64,000 nt of DNA from Indolivaga capnocytophagoides DSM 22835 (lineage in GTDB: Bacteria > Bacteroidota > Bacteroidia > Bacteroidales > Dysgonomonadaceae). The translations under genes and the position numbers were made by a program. Of this stretch, positions 16,803 through 26,410 are shown piece after piece. A model generated the notes under the pieces. The model was not told the DNA's origin. It was given only the letters and a program-made list of their open reading frames with translations, and ran no database searches. The DNA is taken from the NCBI RefSeq assembly GCF_000426485.1, contig NZ_KE384530.1, positions 1 through 64,000 on the forward strand, given 5' to 3'. The first letter of the stretch is position 1. Each line of letters begins with the position of its first letter.

Positions 16803-16816
16803 ATGTCTTAGACCTT
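16803..16816 (-). promoter_or_regulatory. AAGGTCT-type palindrome before pabB
   Basis: On the minus strand AAGGTCTAAGACAT lies between the YdeI-gene stop and the pabB ATG. It matches 13 of the first 14 positions of the AAGGTCTnAGACCTT palindrome. It is the one good copy outside the polysaccharide locus. Confidence 0.4.
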
Positions 16817-17384
16817 AATAGTATTTTTCAATTCCTCCAAATCCTGTTATTATTTTATTCTCTTTCGTTTTATTGATAAAATTATTTAACCGCTTTTCAA
16901 ACTCTTCCGGTCGTTTCCTCGCTGCTTCAATGTATGCAATTCGGATACGTTTATATGTATCGGAGAAATGCTGATAGTTTTTCCAGACTGTTTTATCTTC
17001 TTTCAATCTTTCAATTATGTCATTGCGGAAGACAAAAGTCTCAGACAAAACATTTCGTATTTTATCCTCTAATTTAGGGTATATCATTTTATTCTCCAAT
17101 AACCATTTAAGCCTTTCTTTGTTGGCCTGCGAGTATGTACTCTTCGGATTTCTAGGTGTGAAACGCTGAATTCTGTGGTCTGCATCGAGGGTCTTTATCG
17201 TACTGTCAATCCATTCGAAACAAAGTGCTTCTTCAACAGCATCGTTGTATGCAATACTTTTCTTATCCGAAGATTTATTGGGAAACACAAACCAGATTTC
17301 ATTAGCAGTCTCGAAGTTGTCGGTCAGCCACTTTCGCCAATCCTTTCGGTTTTCAAAATATTTTATTTTATTTTCTGTTGTCAT
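16815..17384 (-). CDS. YdeI/OmpD-associated family protein
   Basis: This 189-residue protein matches the YdeI family. It shows WRKWLTDNFETANEIWFVF near the start, then YNDAVEEALCFEWIDSTIK, RIQRFTPRNPKSTYSQANKE, and a C-terminal AARKRPEEFEKRLNNFI. Family members are linked with stress tolerance and, in some species, protection against bacteriocins or antimicrobial peptides. The biochemical role is not settled. It ends 12 bp before pabB on the same strand. Confidence 0.8.
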   Translation of the reverse strand: MTTENKIKYFENRKDWRKWLTDNFETANEIWFVFPNKSSDKKSIAYNDAVEEALCFEWIDSTIKTLDADHRIQRFTPRNPKSTYSQANKERLKWLLENKMIYPKLEDKIRNVLSETFVFRNDIIERLKEDKTVWKNYQHFSDTYKRIRIAYIEAARKRPEEFEKRLNNFINKTKENKIITGFGGIEKYY

Positions 17385-17444
17385 AAGAACTTATTCAAGT
17401 TGACTGTTTGCGATCTTATATTTTGTTTCACATATTGTTCCGGT

Positions 17445-17565
17445 AAAGGTAACAAAGGTAACAGAATGAATGATCAGTCAAGAGTTCTCAATTATCAAAT
17501 TTATTATTAAGCCTTTTTAGAAATCCGCTAAACACTAAAAGTTAGAAAAGGTAACAAAAGTAACA
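17445..17565. repeat. Pair of GGTAACAAA direct repeats
   Basis: AAAGGTAACAAAGGTAACA (17445-17463) and AAAGGTAACAAAAGTAACA (17547-17565) are near-identical 19-mers 102 bp apart, each an internal tandem of GGTAACA. They lie in the 190-bp gap downstream of the terminase-like gene and upstream of the YdeI gene. They could be operator sites; no protein partner is identified. Confidence 0.45.
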
Positions 17566-17574
17566 ACTGAGTCT

Positions 17575-18123
17575 CTATTCATTATATTCAATAGCTTGAT
17601 TGTTGCTTCGAGCCATCTCTTCGGCTGATGTTCTGATTGTCTCCTGAAACTCTCTTTCTTCTTCCTCTTTCCATAATCTATATTCCAGTTCTTCCTGCAA
17701 AATACGTTCTTTCTCCTTCACCTCAACAAGTATCTTTTTCTCCTTATTGTCAATATCACTTTCTTTAGATATTGCCATTTTGAGGGTCTTTTCATCCGGA
17801 GAATATTCTTTCACTGTTACTGTCTTTCCTGCCAGATACAATTCGCCGTACTCATCTACGGCATATTTATAACGGGTGGTAGTTACTGTACGACCTTGTT
17901 CTACCCTTTGCTTGAGTATCTGACGTGCTTTTTGTGCCAACCGTTCGTCTCTTTCCAAACGGGCATTATTGACCATTTCCTCAAAATCGGGATATTTGAT
18001 CATCCACTGATAAAATGTTTTGCGGCTGATGTTGTGCATTGAGCAGATTTCGCCTAATGTATATTCATCCTGCTCTATTGCCTCTGTTATTTGCTTTCCT
18101 AGTTTATCGGTATACTTTGCCAT
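17575..18123 (-). CDS. Terminase-small-subunit-like HTH protein
   Basis: This 182-residue protein has an N-terminal helix-turn-helix (YTLGEICSMHNISRKTFYQW, residues about 21-40) and the phrase YPDFEEMVNNARLERDERLA seen in phage terminase small subunit-like proteins. The C-terminal half is a strongly charged helix (ERILQEELEYRLWKEEEERE) likely to be coiled coil. No large subunit, portal or other phage gene is nearby. It is therefore an orphan, either a prophage scar or a domesticated DNA-binding protein. Confidence 0.65.
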   Translation of the reverse strand: MAKYTDKLGKQITEAIEQDEYTLGEICSMHNISRKTFYQWMIKYPDFEEMVNNARLERDERLAQKARQILKQRVEQGRTVTTTRYKYAVDEYGELYLAGKTVTVKEYSPDEKTLKMAISKESDIDNKEKKILVEVKEKERILQEELEYRLWKEEEEREFQETIRTSAEEMARSNNQAIEYNE

Positions 18124-18169
18124 AATTGTAATGTGTTTTTAAGTATAGATAAAAACTAGTCGATGCCCA

Positions 18170-18238
18170 CTGTAGGGCGAATCACCATTAGCCAGATGAT
18201 GGATTGTGTGCTCGGGCATATGCAATACGCCCCTACAG
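18170..18238. repeat. MITE-like element with CTGTAGGG termini
   Basis: The 69-bp segment begins CTGTAGGGCG and ends CGCCCCTACAG, giving 8-bp perfect inverted ends plus partial extension. It carries no gene. Its right end forms the last codon and stop (CTG TAG) of the adjacent HTCS gene. The size and inverted ends suggest a miniature mobile element or an intergenic hairpin repeat. Confidence 0.5.
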
Positions 18239-21200
18239 GGAACTTTTCGCTCGGTTGCGGTATTCAGACGGAGGTGTGTTGAACTTCTTTTTGAAACATT
18301 GAGTAAAATACTTTGTATCGGATATGCCGACCATATATGCGATCTCTTTAACCGAATAGCTTGTTTCCTCAAGTAAGCGTGCGGCATGATTCATCCTTAT
18401 ATCCCTGATAAAGTCCACAGGAGCCTGTCCCGTAAGGCTCTTTATTTTTTTGAAAAATACAGTGCGGCTCATAGCCATTGCGGATGCCAGATCGTCTATA
18501 AGGAAAGAACTGTCATCCATATTTTTGAAAATTTCGTCCTTAACCTTTACGATAAATATCTCGTCTGCCTGAGTTATCGATACGGGTTGTTTATCTTTCA
18601 GGTCTTTTTTTGCCGAAGTTTGCTTCGGAGACGATGCCGATAAACTTTCTATCAGCGATTTTCGCTGTCTGATAATATTTTCGATACGGGCTTTCAGGTA
18701 GTTTACGCTAAACGGCTTGGTGATATAATCATCTGCTCCGTATTCCAGTCCGTGGAGTTTGCTTTCGATGTCCGATTTTGCCGATAACAGGATAAAGGGA
18801 ATATGGCTTGTTTCCGTTCTATTTCTTATTTTCTGGAGAAATTCAAGTCCGTCTATCTCGGGCATCATAATGTCGCTGATGATAAAATCGGGTAGTTGCT
18901 CTACCGTGAGATTGTATCCGGCTTTACCATCGGCTGCTTCCAAAATATGGTAATGCGGGCTCAACATCGACTTTATAAATTGCCGTAAGTCTGTATCGTC
19001 TTCGGCAACTAATATCGAATAATTAGTGTCGGGTGTTTCTGATTCAGGAAGATTTTTTATTTCGGGATCGGATATCTGTCGGGTACTGACCTCAATGCTG
19101 TTATCAGCATGGGATAAAATAATGTTACTGTCGTTTTGGAAATGTTCGAATCCTCTTTCGAAGAATACCGAGAACGAAGTGCCCTTATTCTGTTCACTGC
19201 TCACGGTGATTTTTGCATGGTGCTTGTCGGCGACTTCTTTCACGATCGACAGCCCTATTCCGGTACTTGGTTTGCTTTTGTCCTTATTGAATGATGCAAA
19301 ACGGACAAATAGTTTGTTTTGTACATCACGTGTCATGCCGGTACCTTCGTCTTTTACCTGCAATTCTATCAAATCGTCCTTTTTCGAAGGGCGTATGCTT
19401 ACTTCTATACGTCGACCTTCGGGAGTGTATTTGAAAGCATTGGACAGCAGGTTGAATAAAAGTTTCTCGAAACTGTCCCGGTCTATCCAAAGCAATTCAT
19501 TGCCGGCCTCATTGTTAATAATCAGATCTATGTGCTTATCTCTCGATATATCGGTAAAGCCGTTGCAGATCTCTTCTACATAGTCGCCGACAGGGGTCTT
19601 TTGCAGGTTGAGTTTTTGTTTTTGTACTTTTCTGAAATCAAGTATCTGGTTTACCATCCGTATCATACGGTTGGTATTTTTGAGAACGAGCTGCAACTGG
19701 CTTTTTATGTCTTCGGGCGGATGGCTGTTGTGCAGGATATTTTCCACAGGAGAAACAATCATCGTCAAAGGAGTGCGTATTTCATGCGAAATATCGGTGA
19801 AGAAACGTATCTTCATTTCGGCTTGTTCGTGTTCGAGTTTTATCTTATCCTGCAGACGGTAGAATACAAACAATATACGCATGATCAGGTAGATGAAAAA
19901 TATTATTGCTGCGATATACAGCAGGTATGCCCATCCTGTCTGCCAGAACGAAGGAGTAATCTCTATATCCAGTATATGTTCGTTGTTCATCCATACCCCG
20001 TCGCTGTTGGTCGATCGTACTTTGAACCGGTATTTTCCGGGGGCGAGGTTTGTGTAATTTGCAAATCTTTGATTTTGAGTTACAATCCATTCCTTATCGA
20101 ACCCTTCGAGCATATAGGCATATATGATACGGGCAGGATCTACATAATCCAAAGCCACAAATTCGAGGCTGATTATATTTTGTTTGTGGTTCAGTTTTAT
20201 GTATTTCAGATCATCAATATTCTCTTTGAGCGGAGAGTCTTCTCCCACTGCAATGTCTTTGTTGCTGATCTGGAATTTGGTTAATGCAACGTATGGCTTG
20301 AATGTATTGTTACTCACCTGATCGGGATCGAGGTAAATAAGCCCTTTGGAGTATCCGAAGTATATAATTCCCGAATCTGCCACACAGCGTGATCCTTCGG
20401 AAAAAGTAGCTCCGCTGATCATCCGGCTGGCTTCGCTATATGTTTCAAATTCTTTCTTCTGAGTATCGAGTTTCAGTATATTTCCTTCGGTAGCTATCCA
20501 TAGGTTGCTGTGACGGTCATCTATAATGTTGAGTATAATGTTTGAAGGTAATCCGTTTCGGGTGGTATATGTTTCAAATCCCAGCGGAAATCCTTTCGGG
20601 TCAACTTGATTTATCAGGCTCAGACCACCTCCGAAAGTCGCAAGATACGTTTCCCCCCGACGGGTGGTGCGTATATCGTAAATGTCGCTCGAATGTAGCG
20701 AATTATCGCCTTCCTGCCTGTTATATACATTGTACTTAATAGATTCGGGATACTCGAAATCAGAAGAAAATACAATCAGCCCTAAAGTTGTGCCGACACA
20801 GATATTGCCGTACTTATCGGATGATATTACCCGTATCTGCGCTCCTGTGGAAGGGTAGCCTTTCAGGTGGTTCTTTATATTGATGAATCGTCCGCCGTTC
20901 TTATTTTCGAATAGGTTGAGACCTCCTGTTCCGTATGATCCTACCCAGATACGTTTTTTATTGTCCTGAAAGATCGAATATATACTGTTTCCTGTCAGAC
21001 TGTAAAGATCTTTGTCGGAGCTTTTGTATTGCGCTATCTTGTATTTATTGCTTCCCGTTTGTGTTTGCAGGCGAAATACTCCGTCTCCTTTCGTCCCTAT
21101 CCAGATATTATTGTGGTCGTCCTCAAGAATACTGTAACATGTCCCTTTGAGTGGATCCCCATATCCTATCGAACCATCGGAGCAGATATATCCTAATGGC

Positions 21201-22651
21201 TTTTTGTGTCTGTCGTAAACGAATGTCTTCCCGAGTTTGGTCGATACCCACATCCGCTTCTGAGAATCTACATAAATGCAGCGAACATCATTATTGACCG
21301 TTGTATGTATGTTTTCGTCGATAATACGGGTACTGAACAGGTCATTCTTGAAGATTATTTTTTCCAGCCCCTGAGAGCGTGTACTGAGCCACAGATTGCC
21401 CTGTTTATCTGAGAATGCGCAATGCAGCATGTTGGAAAAACGCCAGTCTGCCGATTGAGGTTCATTGTAAAACGGGATGAGCCTGTCATTCTTTTTATCG
21501 AATAACGAAAATCCCCCACCTCTCGGATGGACCCATGTCCGTCCGTTTTGGTCTTCGAGTATAAAAAAGTTAGGCGGAAATACGTTCGAGACGGCGGTTT
21601 CTACTTTCGTGTCGTAGTGTTTCAGCGTATTGTCTTCCGTGTTGAAACGGGCAGCCCCTATACAGTCCAGTTCGAGCCATACATTGAGATCGCGGTCTAT
21701 ATGGCTCGAATGTATTGTGTTTGTCCGCATATCATGCAGATTGTCTTTGGTATAATGAGTCATTTTATCCGAGGCTTTATGATAGATGAAGAATCCGTCG
21801 GAATTGGTGACTAATAATATCTGATTTTCGTCGATGCTTTTTATGTCCTGTATTTTGGAACTGCTGTGAGTTTCCATCAACCTGAATTGTCCGCTGTGCT
21901 TATTGTATATCCATATGCGCCCCATATCCGAACCAAACCATATTTCGCTTTTCATCTCGAGTACCGAATAGAAGCTCTGCGAAAACTTATCACCTCCTCT
22001 CGATGTTTTTTCCACAAAGAGGTCGGTAATCTTCTTTTCTTTTGATATCTGGTATAATCCATTGTCAGTTAACAGCCATGAGTTACCCTGAGAGTCTTCG
22101 TGTACTGTGTATATCCGGTTGGTACGTATGTGTTTACTACTCTTGTTGTATATTTCGACACTGAACTTGATATCGGGTATGCATATCGCTCCGGTATGGT
22201 CTGATACGAACCATACTTTGCCCGATTTTGTTGTGATAATATTTTTATACGAGAAGGTGAGGTCTGCATATTCTTTCAGGAATCGGAGACCCATAAATTT
22301 TTCGGTTTTCGGATCGAATCTTAATGGTTTTCTTTCGTATGGAAGTGTTATCCATATATAACCGTTAATATCTTCGTAAATGCGTTCGATGCGGTTTCCC
22401 CATATCTGTTTGCTGCTTTCGTCTAATATCCGGTATGTTTTGAAGTTGTAACCGTCAAATTTGCAAAGCCCGTCCCAGGTCGCAAACCACATGAATCCGT
22501 TTTTATCCTGATGGATATCCATAATGGAATGCTGCGGCAATCCATCATCCGATCCGTAATGTTCGAAGTAGCATTTGGGCTGGGCTGATACAATTACCGG
22601 AAACAGGAATAGAAGAATATATGATAAATATCTGAGTCTGTCGACTGTCAT
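18233..22651 (-). CDS. Hybrid two-component regulator (HTCS), left copy
   Basis: This 1472-residue protein carries all HTCS parts in one chain. A signal sequence is followed by a periplasmic sensor of two-bladed propeller repeats (many WxG/WxAT units such as GFMWFATWDG) and a Y_Y_Y domain. A membrane helix lies near 897-930, the histidine kinase H-box FFTDISHEIRTP near 950-960 and the ATPase domain near 1060-1175. A receiver has its Asp in ISDIMMPEIDG near 1260, and an AraC-type DNA-binding domain spans about 1375-1470. It should sense a pectic oligosaccharide and activate the divergent susC operon. Its stop lies in a short mobile-looking repeat. Confidence 0.93.
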   Translation of the reverse strand: MTVDRLRYLSYILLFLFPVIVSAQPKCYFEHYGSDDGLPQHSIMDIHQDKNGFMWFATWDGLCKFDGYNFKTYRILDESSKQIWGNRIERIYEDINGYIWITLPYERKPLRFDPKTEKFMGLRFLKEYADLTFSYKNIITTKSGKVWFVSDHTGAICIPDIKFSVEIYNKSSKHIRTNRIYTVHEDSQGNSWLLTDNGLYQISKEKKITDLFVEKTSRGGDKFSQSFYSVLEMKSEIWFGSDMGRIWIYNKHSGQFRLMETHSSSKIQDIKSIDENQILLVTNSDGFFIYHKASDKMTHYTKDNLHDMRTNTIHSSHIDRDLNVWLELDCIGAARFNTEDNTLKHYDTKVETAVSNVFPPNFFILEDQNGRTWVHPRGGGFSLFDKKNDRLIPFYNEPQSADWRFSNMLHCAFSDKQGNLWLSTRSQGLEKIIFKNDLFSTRIIDENIHTTVNNDVRCIYVDSQKRMWVSTKLGKTFVYDRHKKPLGYICSDGSIGYGDPLKGTCYSILEDDHNNIWIGTKGDGVFRLQTQTGSNKYKIAQYKSSDKDLYSLTGNSIYSIFQDNKKRIWVGSYGTGGLNLFENKNGGRFINIKNHLKGYPSTGAQIRVISSDKYGNICVGTTLGLIVFSSDFEYPESIKYNVYNRQEGDNSLHSSDIYDIRTTRRGETYLATFGGGLSLINQVDPKGFPLGFETYTTRNGLPSNIILNIIDDRHSNLWIATEGNILKLDTQKKEFETYSEASRMISGATFSEGSRCVADSGIIYFGYSKGLIYLDPDQVSNNTFKPYVALTKFQISNKDIAVGEDSPLKENIDDLKYIKLNHKQNIISLEFVALDYVDPARIIYAYMLEGFDKEWIVTQNQRFANYTNLAPGKYRFKVRSTNSDGVWMNNEHILDIEITPSFWQTGWAYLLYIAAIIFFIYLIMRILFVFYRLQDKIKLEHEQAEMKIRFFTDISHEIRTPLTMIVSPVENILHNSHPPEDIKSQLQLVLKNTNRMIRMVNQILDFRKVQKQKLNLQKTPVGDYVEEICNGFTDISRDKHIDLIINNEAGNELLWIDRDSFEKLLFNLLSNAFKYTPEGRRIEVSIRPSKKDDLIELQVKDEGTGMTRDVQNKLFVRFASFNKDKSKPSTGIGLSIVKEVADKHHAKITVSSEQNKGTSFSVFFERGFEHFQNDSNIILSHADNSIEVSTRQISDPEIKNLPESETPDTNYSILVAEDDTDLRQFIKSMLSPHYHILEAADGKAGYNLTVEQLPDFIISDIMMPEIDGLEFLQKIRNRTETSHIPFILLSAKSDIESKLHGLEYGADDYITKPFSVNYLKARIENIIRQRKSLIESLSASSPKQTSAKKDLKDKQPVSITQADEIFIVKVKDEIFKNMDDSSFLIDDLASAMAMSRTVFFKKIKSLTGQAPVDFIRDIRMNHAARLLEETSYSVKEIAYMVGISDTKYFTQCFKKKFNTPPSEYRNRAKSSL

Positions 22652-22667
22652 AGCAGGTGTTTTTGGT

Positions 22668-22681
22668 AAGGTCTAAGGTTT
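22668..22681 (-). promoter_or_regulatory. Degenerate palindrome copy before the left HTCS
   Basis: Plus strand AAGGTCTAAGGTTT lies 16 bp upstream of the HTCS start. One arm is intact and the other is mutated relative to AAGGTCTnAGACCTT. The adjoining 438-bp divergent gap also contains a 10-bp hairpin and a -7-like box, listed separately. Confidence 0.35.
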
Positions 22682-22823
22682 CAATACGGCCTTTATACAA
22701 AAATAAACTTGTTTCGTTTAAAAAACACCTCGATAAGTAAAATACTGGATTTTCCCCCTATAAAAAACACTTTACACCCTGTCTTCTGTATTTTGCGGTT
22801 TCTTCGGTCTGTGTCTCCCGGTA

Positions 22824-22849
22824 AACCTGAAAACGGGGATTTTCAGGTT
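22824..22849. promoter_or_regulatory. 10-bp inverted repeat in the HTCS-susC gap
   Basis: AACCTGAAAA and TTTTCAGGTT flank the six-base centre CGGGGA. The position midway between the divergent regulator and susC makes it a candidate binding site for the HTCS DNA-binding domain, or an RNA hairpin. Confidence 0.45.
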
Positions 22850-22886
22850 AGAACAGATTACCCCCTCCGAAATTTAAAGGCTTCTA

Positions 22887-22894
22887 TATATTTG
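22887..22894 (+). promoter_or_regulatory. Candidate -7 box for susC
   Basis: TATATTTG matches the TAnnTTTG consensus of Bacteroidetes primary promoters. It lies 197 bp upstream of the susC ATG, so this promoter would give a long leader containing the palindrome at 23044. A clear -33 element was not seen. Confidence 0.35.
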
Positions 22895-23043
22895 CCCTGT
22901 AACCTAAGTTATGAACAAATACCGTGACATAAGTAATGTTAACTGATCTGATTGAAAAACAAGAAAACAACAGCGAATTGACACTTTTTAAATCATCTAT
23001 GTAAACCTAACCTTTAGACGGTATTTGTATAAAAGTAATAAAT

Positions 23044-23058
23044 AGGTCTGTGACCTTA
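23044..23058 (+). promoter_or_regulatory. Palindrome before susC
   Basis: AGGTCTGTGACCTTA lies 33 bp upstream of the susC ATG and is preceded by AAAGTAATAAAT. The same block, AAAGTAATAAAAT plus palindrome, precedes the CE12-GH43 gene, so the two sites share more than 25 positions. It may be an operator or leader element common to the locus. Confidence 0.55.
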
Positions 23059-23090
23059 CTTATTTTCTTAAACCTAAAATTTGAAAAATC

Positions 23091-26000
23091 ATGAATGAAT
23101 GTAAAAACAAGAGAAAAACGGACTCTACTCTTAGAGGTTTGCTTTTGTCATTGCTTTTTATCTTACTGGGCACAACCGCATCTGCCCAATCCGGTATTGT
23201 GATAAAGGGGACAGTCCAAGACGAGATGGGCCCTTTGCCGGGTGTAAGTGTAGCAATAAAAGGAACCTCTACAGGAACACTCACTGATCTGGATGGAAAA
23301 TTCAGTCTCTCTGTACCCAATGAAAAAACAATCCTTACATATTCATTTATCGGATATGTATCGCAAAACCTCGCGGTAGGTCTCAGCCGTGATTTTAACG
23401 TAATCTTAAAACCCGAAGATAATTCTTTGGATGAAGTTGTTGTGATCGGTTATGGTGCTGTACGGAAAAAAGACCTTACAGGGTCTACAATCTCGGTTAA
23501 AGGTTCCGATCTGGCAAACATTCCCGTAACTACGGCTGCTCAGGCATTAGCAGGTAAGGCTGCAGGTGTAAATGTTATTCAGCAGAGTGGTGCTCCCGGT
23601 GCCGATGTGCAGATAACGGTACGTGGAGGAACGTCTATCACACAAGGTACTGAACCTCTTTATATTGTCGATGGTTTCCAGATGGAGAATGGTTTACGCA
23701 GTGTCGATATTAATGATATTGCATCGATCGATGTTATGAAGGATGCTTCTGCGACGGCTATTTACGGAGCGAGAGGATCTAATGGTGTTATCCTGATCAC
23801 TACAAAGTCCGGAAAATCAGGAAAGACAGAGGTCTCTTATAATGCCTACGTCAGCTTCAATCGTTTAGGCAAGAAATTAAAATTGCTGGGAGTTGAAGAT
23901 TATGTAAAGTATCAGTATGAATTTAATACCCTCCGTGGTAGTGAAAACAGTTTCGCCAACTTTTTCGGGGGAGATATAAATGCGCCCGATTTTTATACCG
24001 GAGCTTATTCTCGTATCTCGCAGGAATACGGAAACCGTGCCGGAATAGACTGGCAGGATGAGGTATTTGGCGATACCGGTATTATTCAGAATCACAATAT
24101 CAATATCAGCGGAGGATCTGAAAAGACCAAATATATGGTGAGTTACAACTATACCGGAGAAGATGGTATAATGGAGAAACATGGATACCAGAAAAACAGT
24201 GTCCGAGCCAAACTTAATCATGAATTATGGAAAGGCATCCGTTTTGATTTTGCATCCAATCTGCAAATGACCAAAGTTGAGGGCGGAGGCTCGCTGGGTG
24301 GTAAGCTGAAACAAACCATATTGCAGCCTATTACAGGGGGAAACAAATGGACGAACGAAGAAATGATAGGTTCTGATATCGGTACGGAGATCGGCGATCT
24401 GATGAATGATGCCAATTACGATGCTCAGAATCCGATTCTAGATAACCGTGCTATTTCGAATGAAAAATACACAAGACTGGCAACTGTCAATGCCGGATTG
24501 GAGTTCGACATCATCAAGAATATGACATTCCGTACTGCGGGCAGTTATACGTGGGAACAAGTACGCAAAGACTATTGGGACGATGGAAGTACCAAGCAGG
24601 CCAAAGCCAATAAAAGTCCTTACGGATATGGTTCGCGCGATAACAGCGAAAAATATTCATGGCAGATAACCAATACTTTGAATTATGCTTTGAATCTGAA
24701 AGAGAAGCATCGTTTTAACTTTCTTTTAGGACAAGAAACGTATTATACCGAAGATATGAAACTCGAAAACGAATACCGTAGTTTTTCGGATGGTAATTTC
24801 GGGCTGAACGATGTCAGTATGGGGATTCCGTACACCTGGAAATCGGGTAAAGATAAAATAGGTTTGGTGTCTGTATTCGGACGTGTGTCTTATAATTTCA
24901 AAGAACGTTATCTTTTCACCGGAACATTGCGTGCCGATGGATCTTCGAAGTTTGCAAGAGGTCAGCAATGGGGATATTTCCCATCGGCTTCGGGAGCATG
25001 GCGTATATCCGAAGAATCGTTTATGGAAAGTACCCGTGATTACATGAACAGCCTTAAACTTCGTGTCGGATATGGTATTGCCGGTAATAATAATATCAAG
25101 AACAATATGTACACAACCTCTTATGGATCGGGGCACTATGGATATAACGGAGGAGATTATATTACATACATTCCCGGAACTGTACTTGGAAATGCGGCTT
25201 TGAAATGGGAAAAAACCACTACAACCAATATCGGATTGGATATGTCATGGATCAACAGCCGCTTCAACCTTACTGTGGATTGGTATAATAATGAATCGTC
25301 CAACCTGTTGATTGAAAATAAAATACCAACATCTACCGGATATTCTACTCAAATACAGAATCTGGGGTCTATTCGTAACAGAGGTCTTGAAATTGTGTTG
25401 AATACAACAAACATAGCAACCAAAGACTTTACCTGGACAACAGACTTCAACATTGCATTCAATCGTTCTAAAGTACTCGAATTGTACGGAAACAAGGAGC
25501 AGGACTATTTTACAAAAGATTATGAATCCCGCATGGGGTATATGATAGAAGTAGGTAAGCCTTTGGGGCAATACTACGGATTGATTTATGATGGAATTTA
25601 TACAACCGACGATTTCAATCAAAACTCCGATGGGTCATATACTTTAAAGGACGGAATACCTTATCTGAAAGGAAGTACCCGTTCGAAAGTAAAAGTGGGT
25701 GATGTAAAATACCAGGCAATTACGGGAGAGGTGGACAAAGACGGAAATCCGGTTTTTTCGGTAAACGACCGTACTGTTATCGGCAGTGCACAGCCCAAAT
25801 TTACAGGAGGTATGAGTAATACCTTCAGATATAAAGGTTTTGATCTGAGTGTTTTCTTCAATTTTGTATATGGCAATAAAGTATTCAATATGAGTACGCA
25901 GCGTTTTATAGGTCCATATTTGGCTAACCAGAATACATTGTCGAAGATGAATAACCGATTTACATTGATAGATCCCCAGACCGGAAAAGAAAGTTCCAAC

Positions 26001-26357
26001 CTGACACGATTGGCGGAACTGAACCCCGGACAACATAGCGGTTCCATGCTATGGAATATATCTTCGAATAACAAAACTGCAATCAGCGATCACAGCAGCT
26101 ATTATCTGGAAAACGGCTCTTATCTGCGCTTAAATAACATAACTCTGGGCTATACATTGCCAAGGAACTTGGTACAGAAAGCCCGAATCAATAGTGTTCG
26201 TGTTTATGGTACGCTTAACAACATCCATACATTTACCAGCTATACAGGTTATGACCCTGAAGTATCGGCGAGCGACAATGCTCTGACTCCGGGTGTTGAT
26301 AACTCTTCATTCCCCCGTGCAAAAAGCTGGGTGTTAGGATTAAACCTTACTTTTTAA
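23091..26357 (+). CDS. susC: SusC-like TonB-dependent outer-membrane transporter
   Basis: This 1088-residue protein has a signal peptide (LLSLLFILLGTTASAQ), an N-terminal carboxypeptidase-regulatory-like domain (GIVIKGTVQDEMGPLPGVSV), a TonB-box/plug entry (DEVVVIGYGAVRKKDLTG), the plug domain (AGKAAGVNVIQQSGAPGADV) and a 22-strand barrel ending in the terminal phenylalanine of LGLNLTF. With the downstream SusD it forms the lidded pore importing oligosaccharides into the periplasm. It heads the plus-strand operon. It is the only SusC in the window although two HTCS regulators are present. Confidence 0.96.
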   Translation: MNECKNKRKTDSTLRGLLLSLLFILLGTTASAQSGIVIKGTVQDEMGPLPGVSVAIKGTSTGTLTDLDGKFSLSVPNEKTILTYSFIGYVSQNLAVGLSRDFNVILKPEDNSLDEVVVIGYGAVRKKDLTGSTISVKGSDLANIPVTTAAQALAGKAAGVNVIQQSGAPGADVQITVRGGTSITQGTEPLYIVDGFQMENGLRSVDINDIASIDVMKDASATAIYGARGSNGVILITTKSGKSGKTEVSYNAYVSFNRLGKKLKLLGVEDYVKYQYEFNTLRGSENSFANFFGGDINAPDFYTGAYSRISQEYGNRAGIDWQDEVFGDTGIIQNHNINISGGSEKTKYMVSYNYTGEDGIMEKHGYQKNSVRAKLNHELWKGIRFDFASNLQMTKVEGGGSLGGKLKQTILQPITGGNKWTNEEMIGSDIGTEIGDLMNDANYDAQNPILDNRAISNEKYTRLATVNAGLEFDIIKNMTFRTAGSYTWEQVRKDYWDDGSTKQAKANKSPYGYGSRDNSEKYSWQITNTLNYALNLKEKHRFNFLLGQETYYTEDMKLENEYRSFSDGNFGLNDVSMGIPYTWKSGKDKIGLVSVFGRVSYNFKERYLFTGTLRADGSSKFARGQQWGYFPSASGAWRISEESFMESTRDYMNSLKLRVGYGIAGNNNIKNNMYTTSYGSGHYGYNGGDYITYIPGTVLGNAALKWEKTTTTNIGLDMSWINSRFNLTVDWYNNESSNLLIENKIPTSTGYSTQIQNLGSIRNRGLEIVLNTTNIATKDFTWTTDFNIAFNRSKVLELYGNKEQDYFTKDYESRMGYMIEVGKPLGQYYGLIYDGIYTTDDFNQNSDGSYTLKDGIPYLKGSTRSKVKVGDVKYQAITGEVDKDGNPVFSVNDRTVIGSAQPKFTGGMSNTFRYKGFDLSVFFNFVYGNKVFNMSTQRFIGPYLANQNTLSKMNNRFTLIDPQTGKESSNLTRLAELNPGQHSGSMLWNISSNNKTAISDHSSYYLENGSYLRLNNITLGYTLPRNLVQKARINSVRVYGTLNNIHTFTSYTGYDPEVSASDNALTPGVDNSSFPRAKSWVLGLNLTF

Positions 26358-26381
26358 GCTATTCTTGTTAAAGTTATACAA

Positions 26382-26396
26382 AAGGTCTGAGGCCTT
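26382..26396 (+). promoter_or_regulatory. Palindrome between susC and susD
   Basis: AAGGTCTGAGGCCTT differs from the perfect dyad at one arm position. It lies 14 bp upstream of the susD ATG within a 53-bp gap, and is preceded by CTTGTTAAAG and an AT-rich spacer similar to other copies. Confidence 0.5.
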
Positions 26397-26410
26397 AAAT
26401 AGATTATAAT

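Noticed and set aside
19532-20284. Long plus-strand frame opposite the left HTCS
   Set aside because: It lies wholly inside the HTCS gene on the other strand and shows no domain; it is a shadow of the biased codon use.
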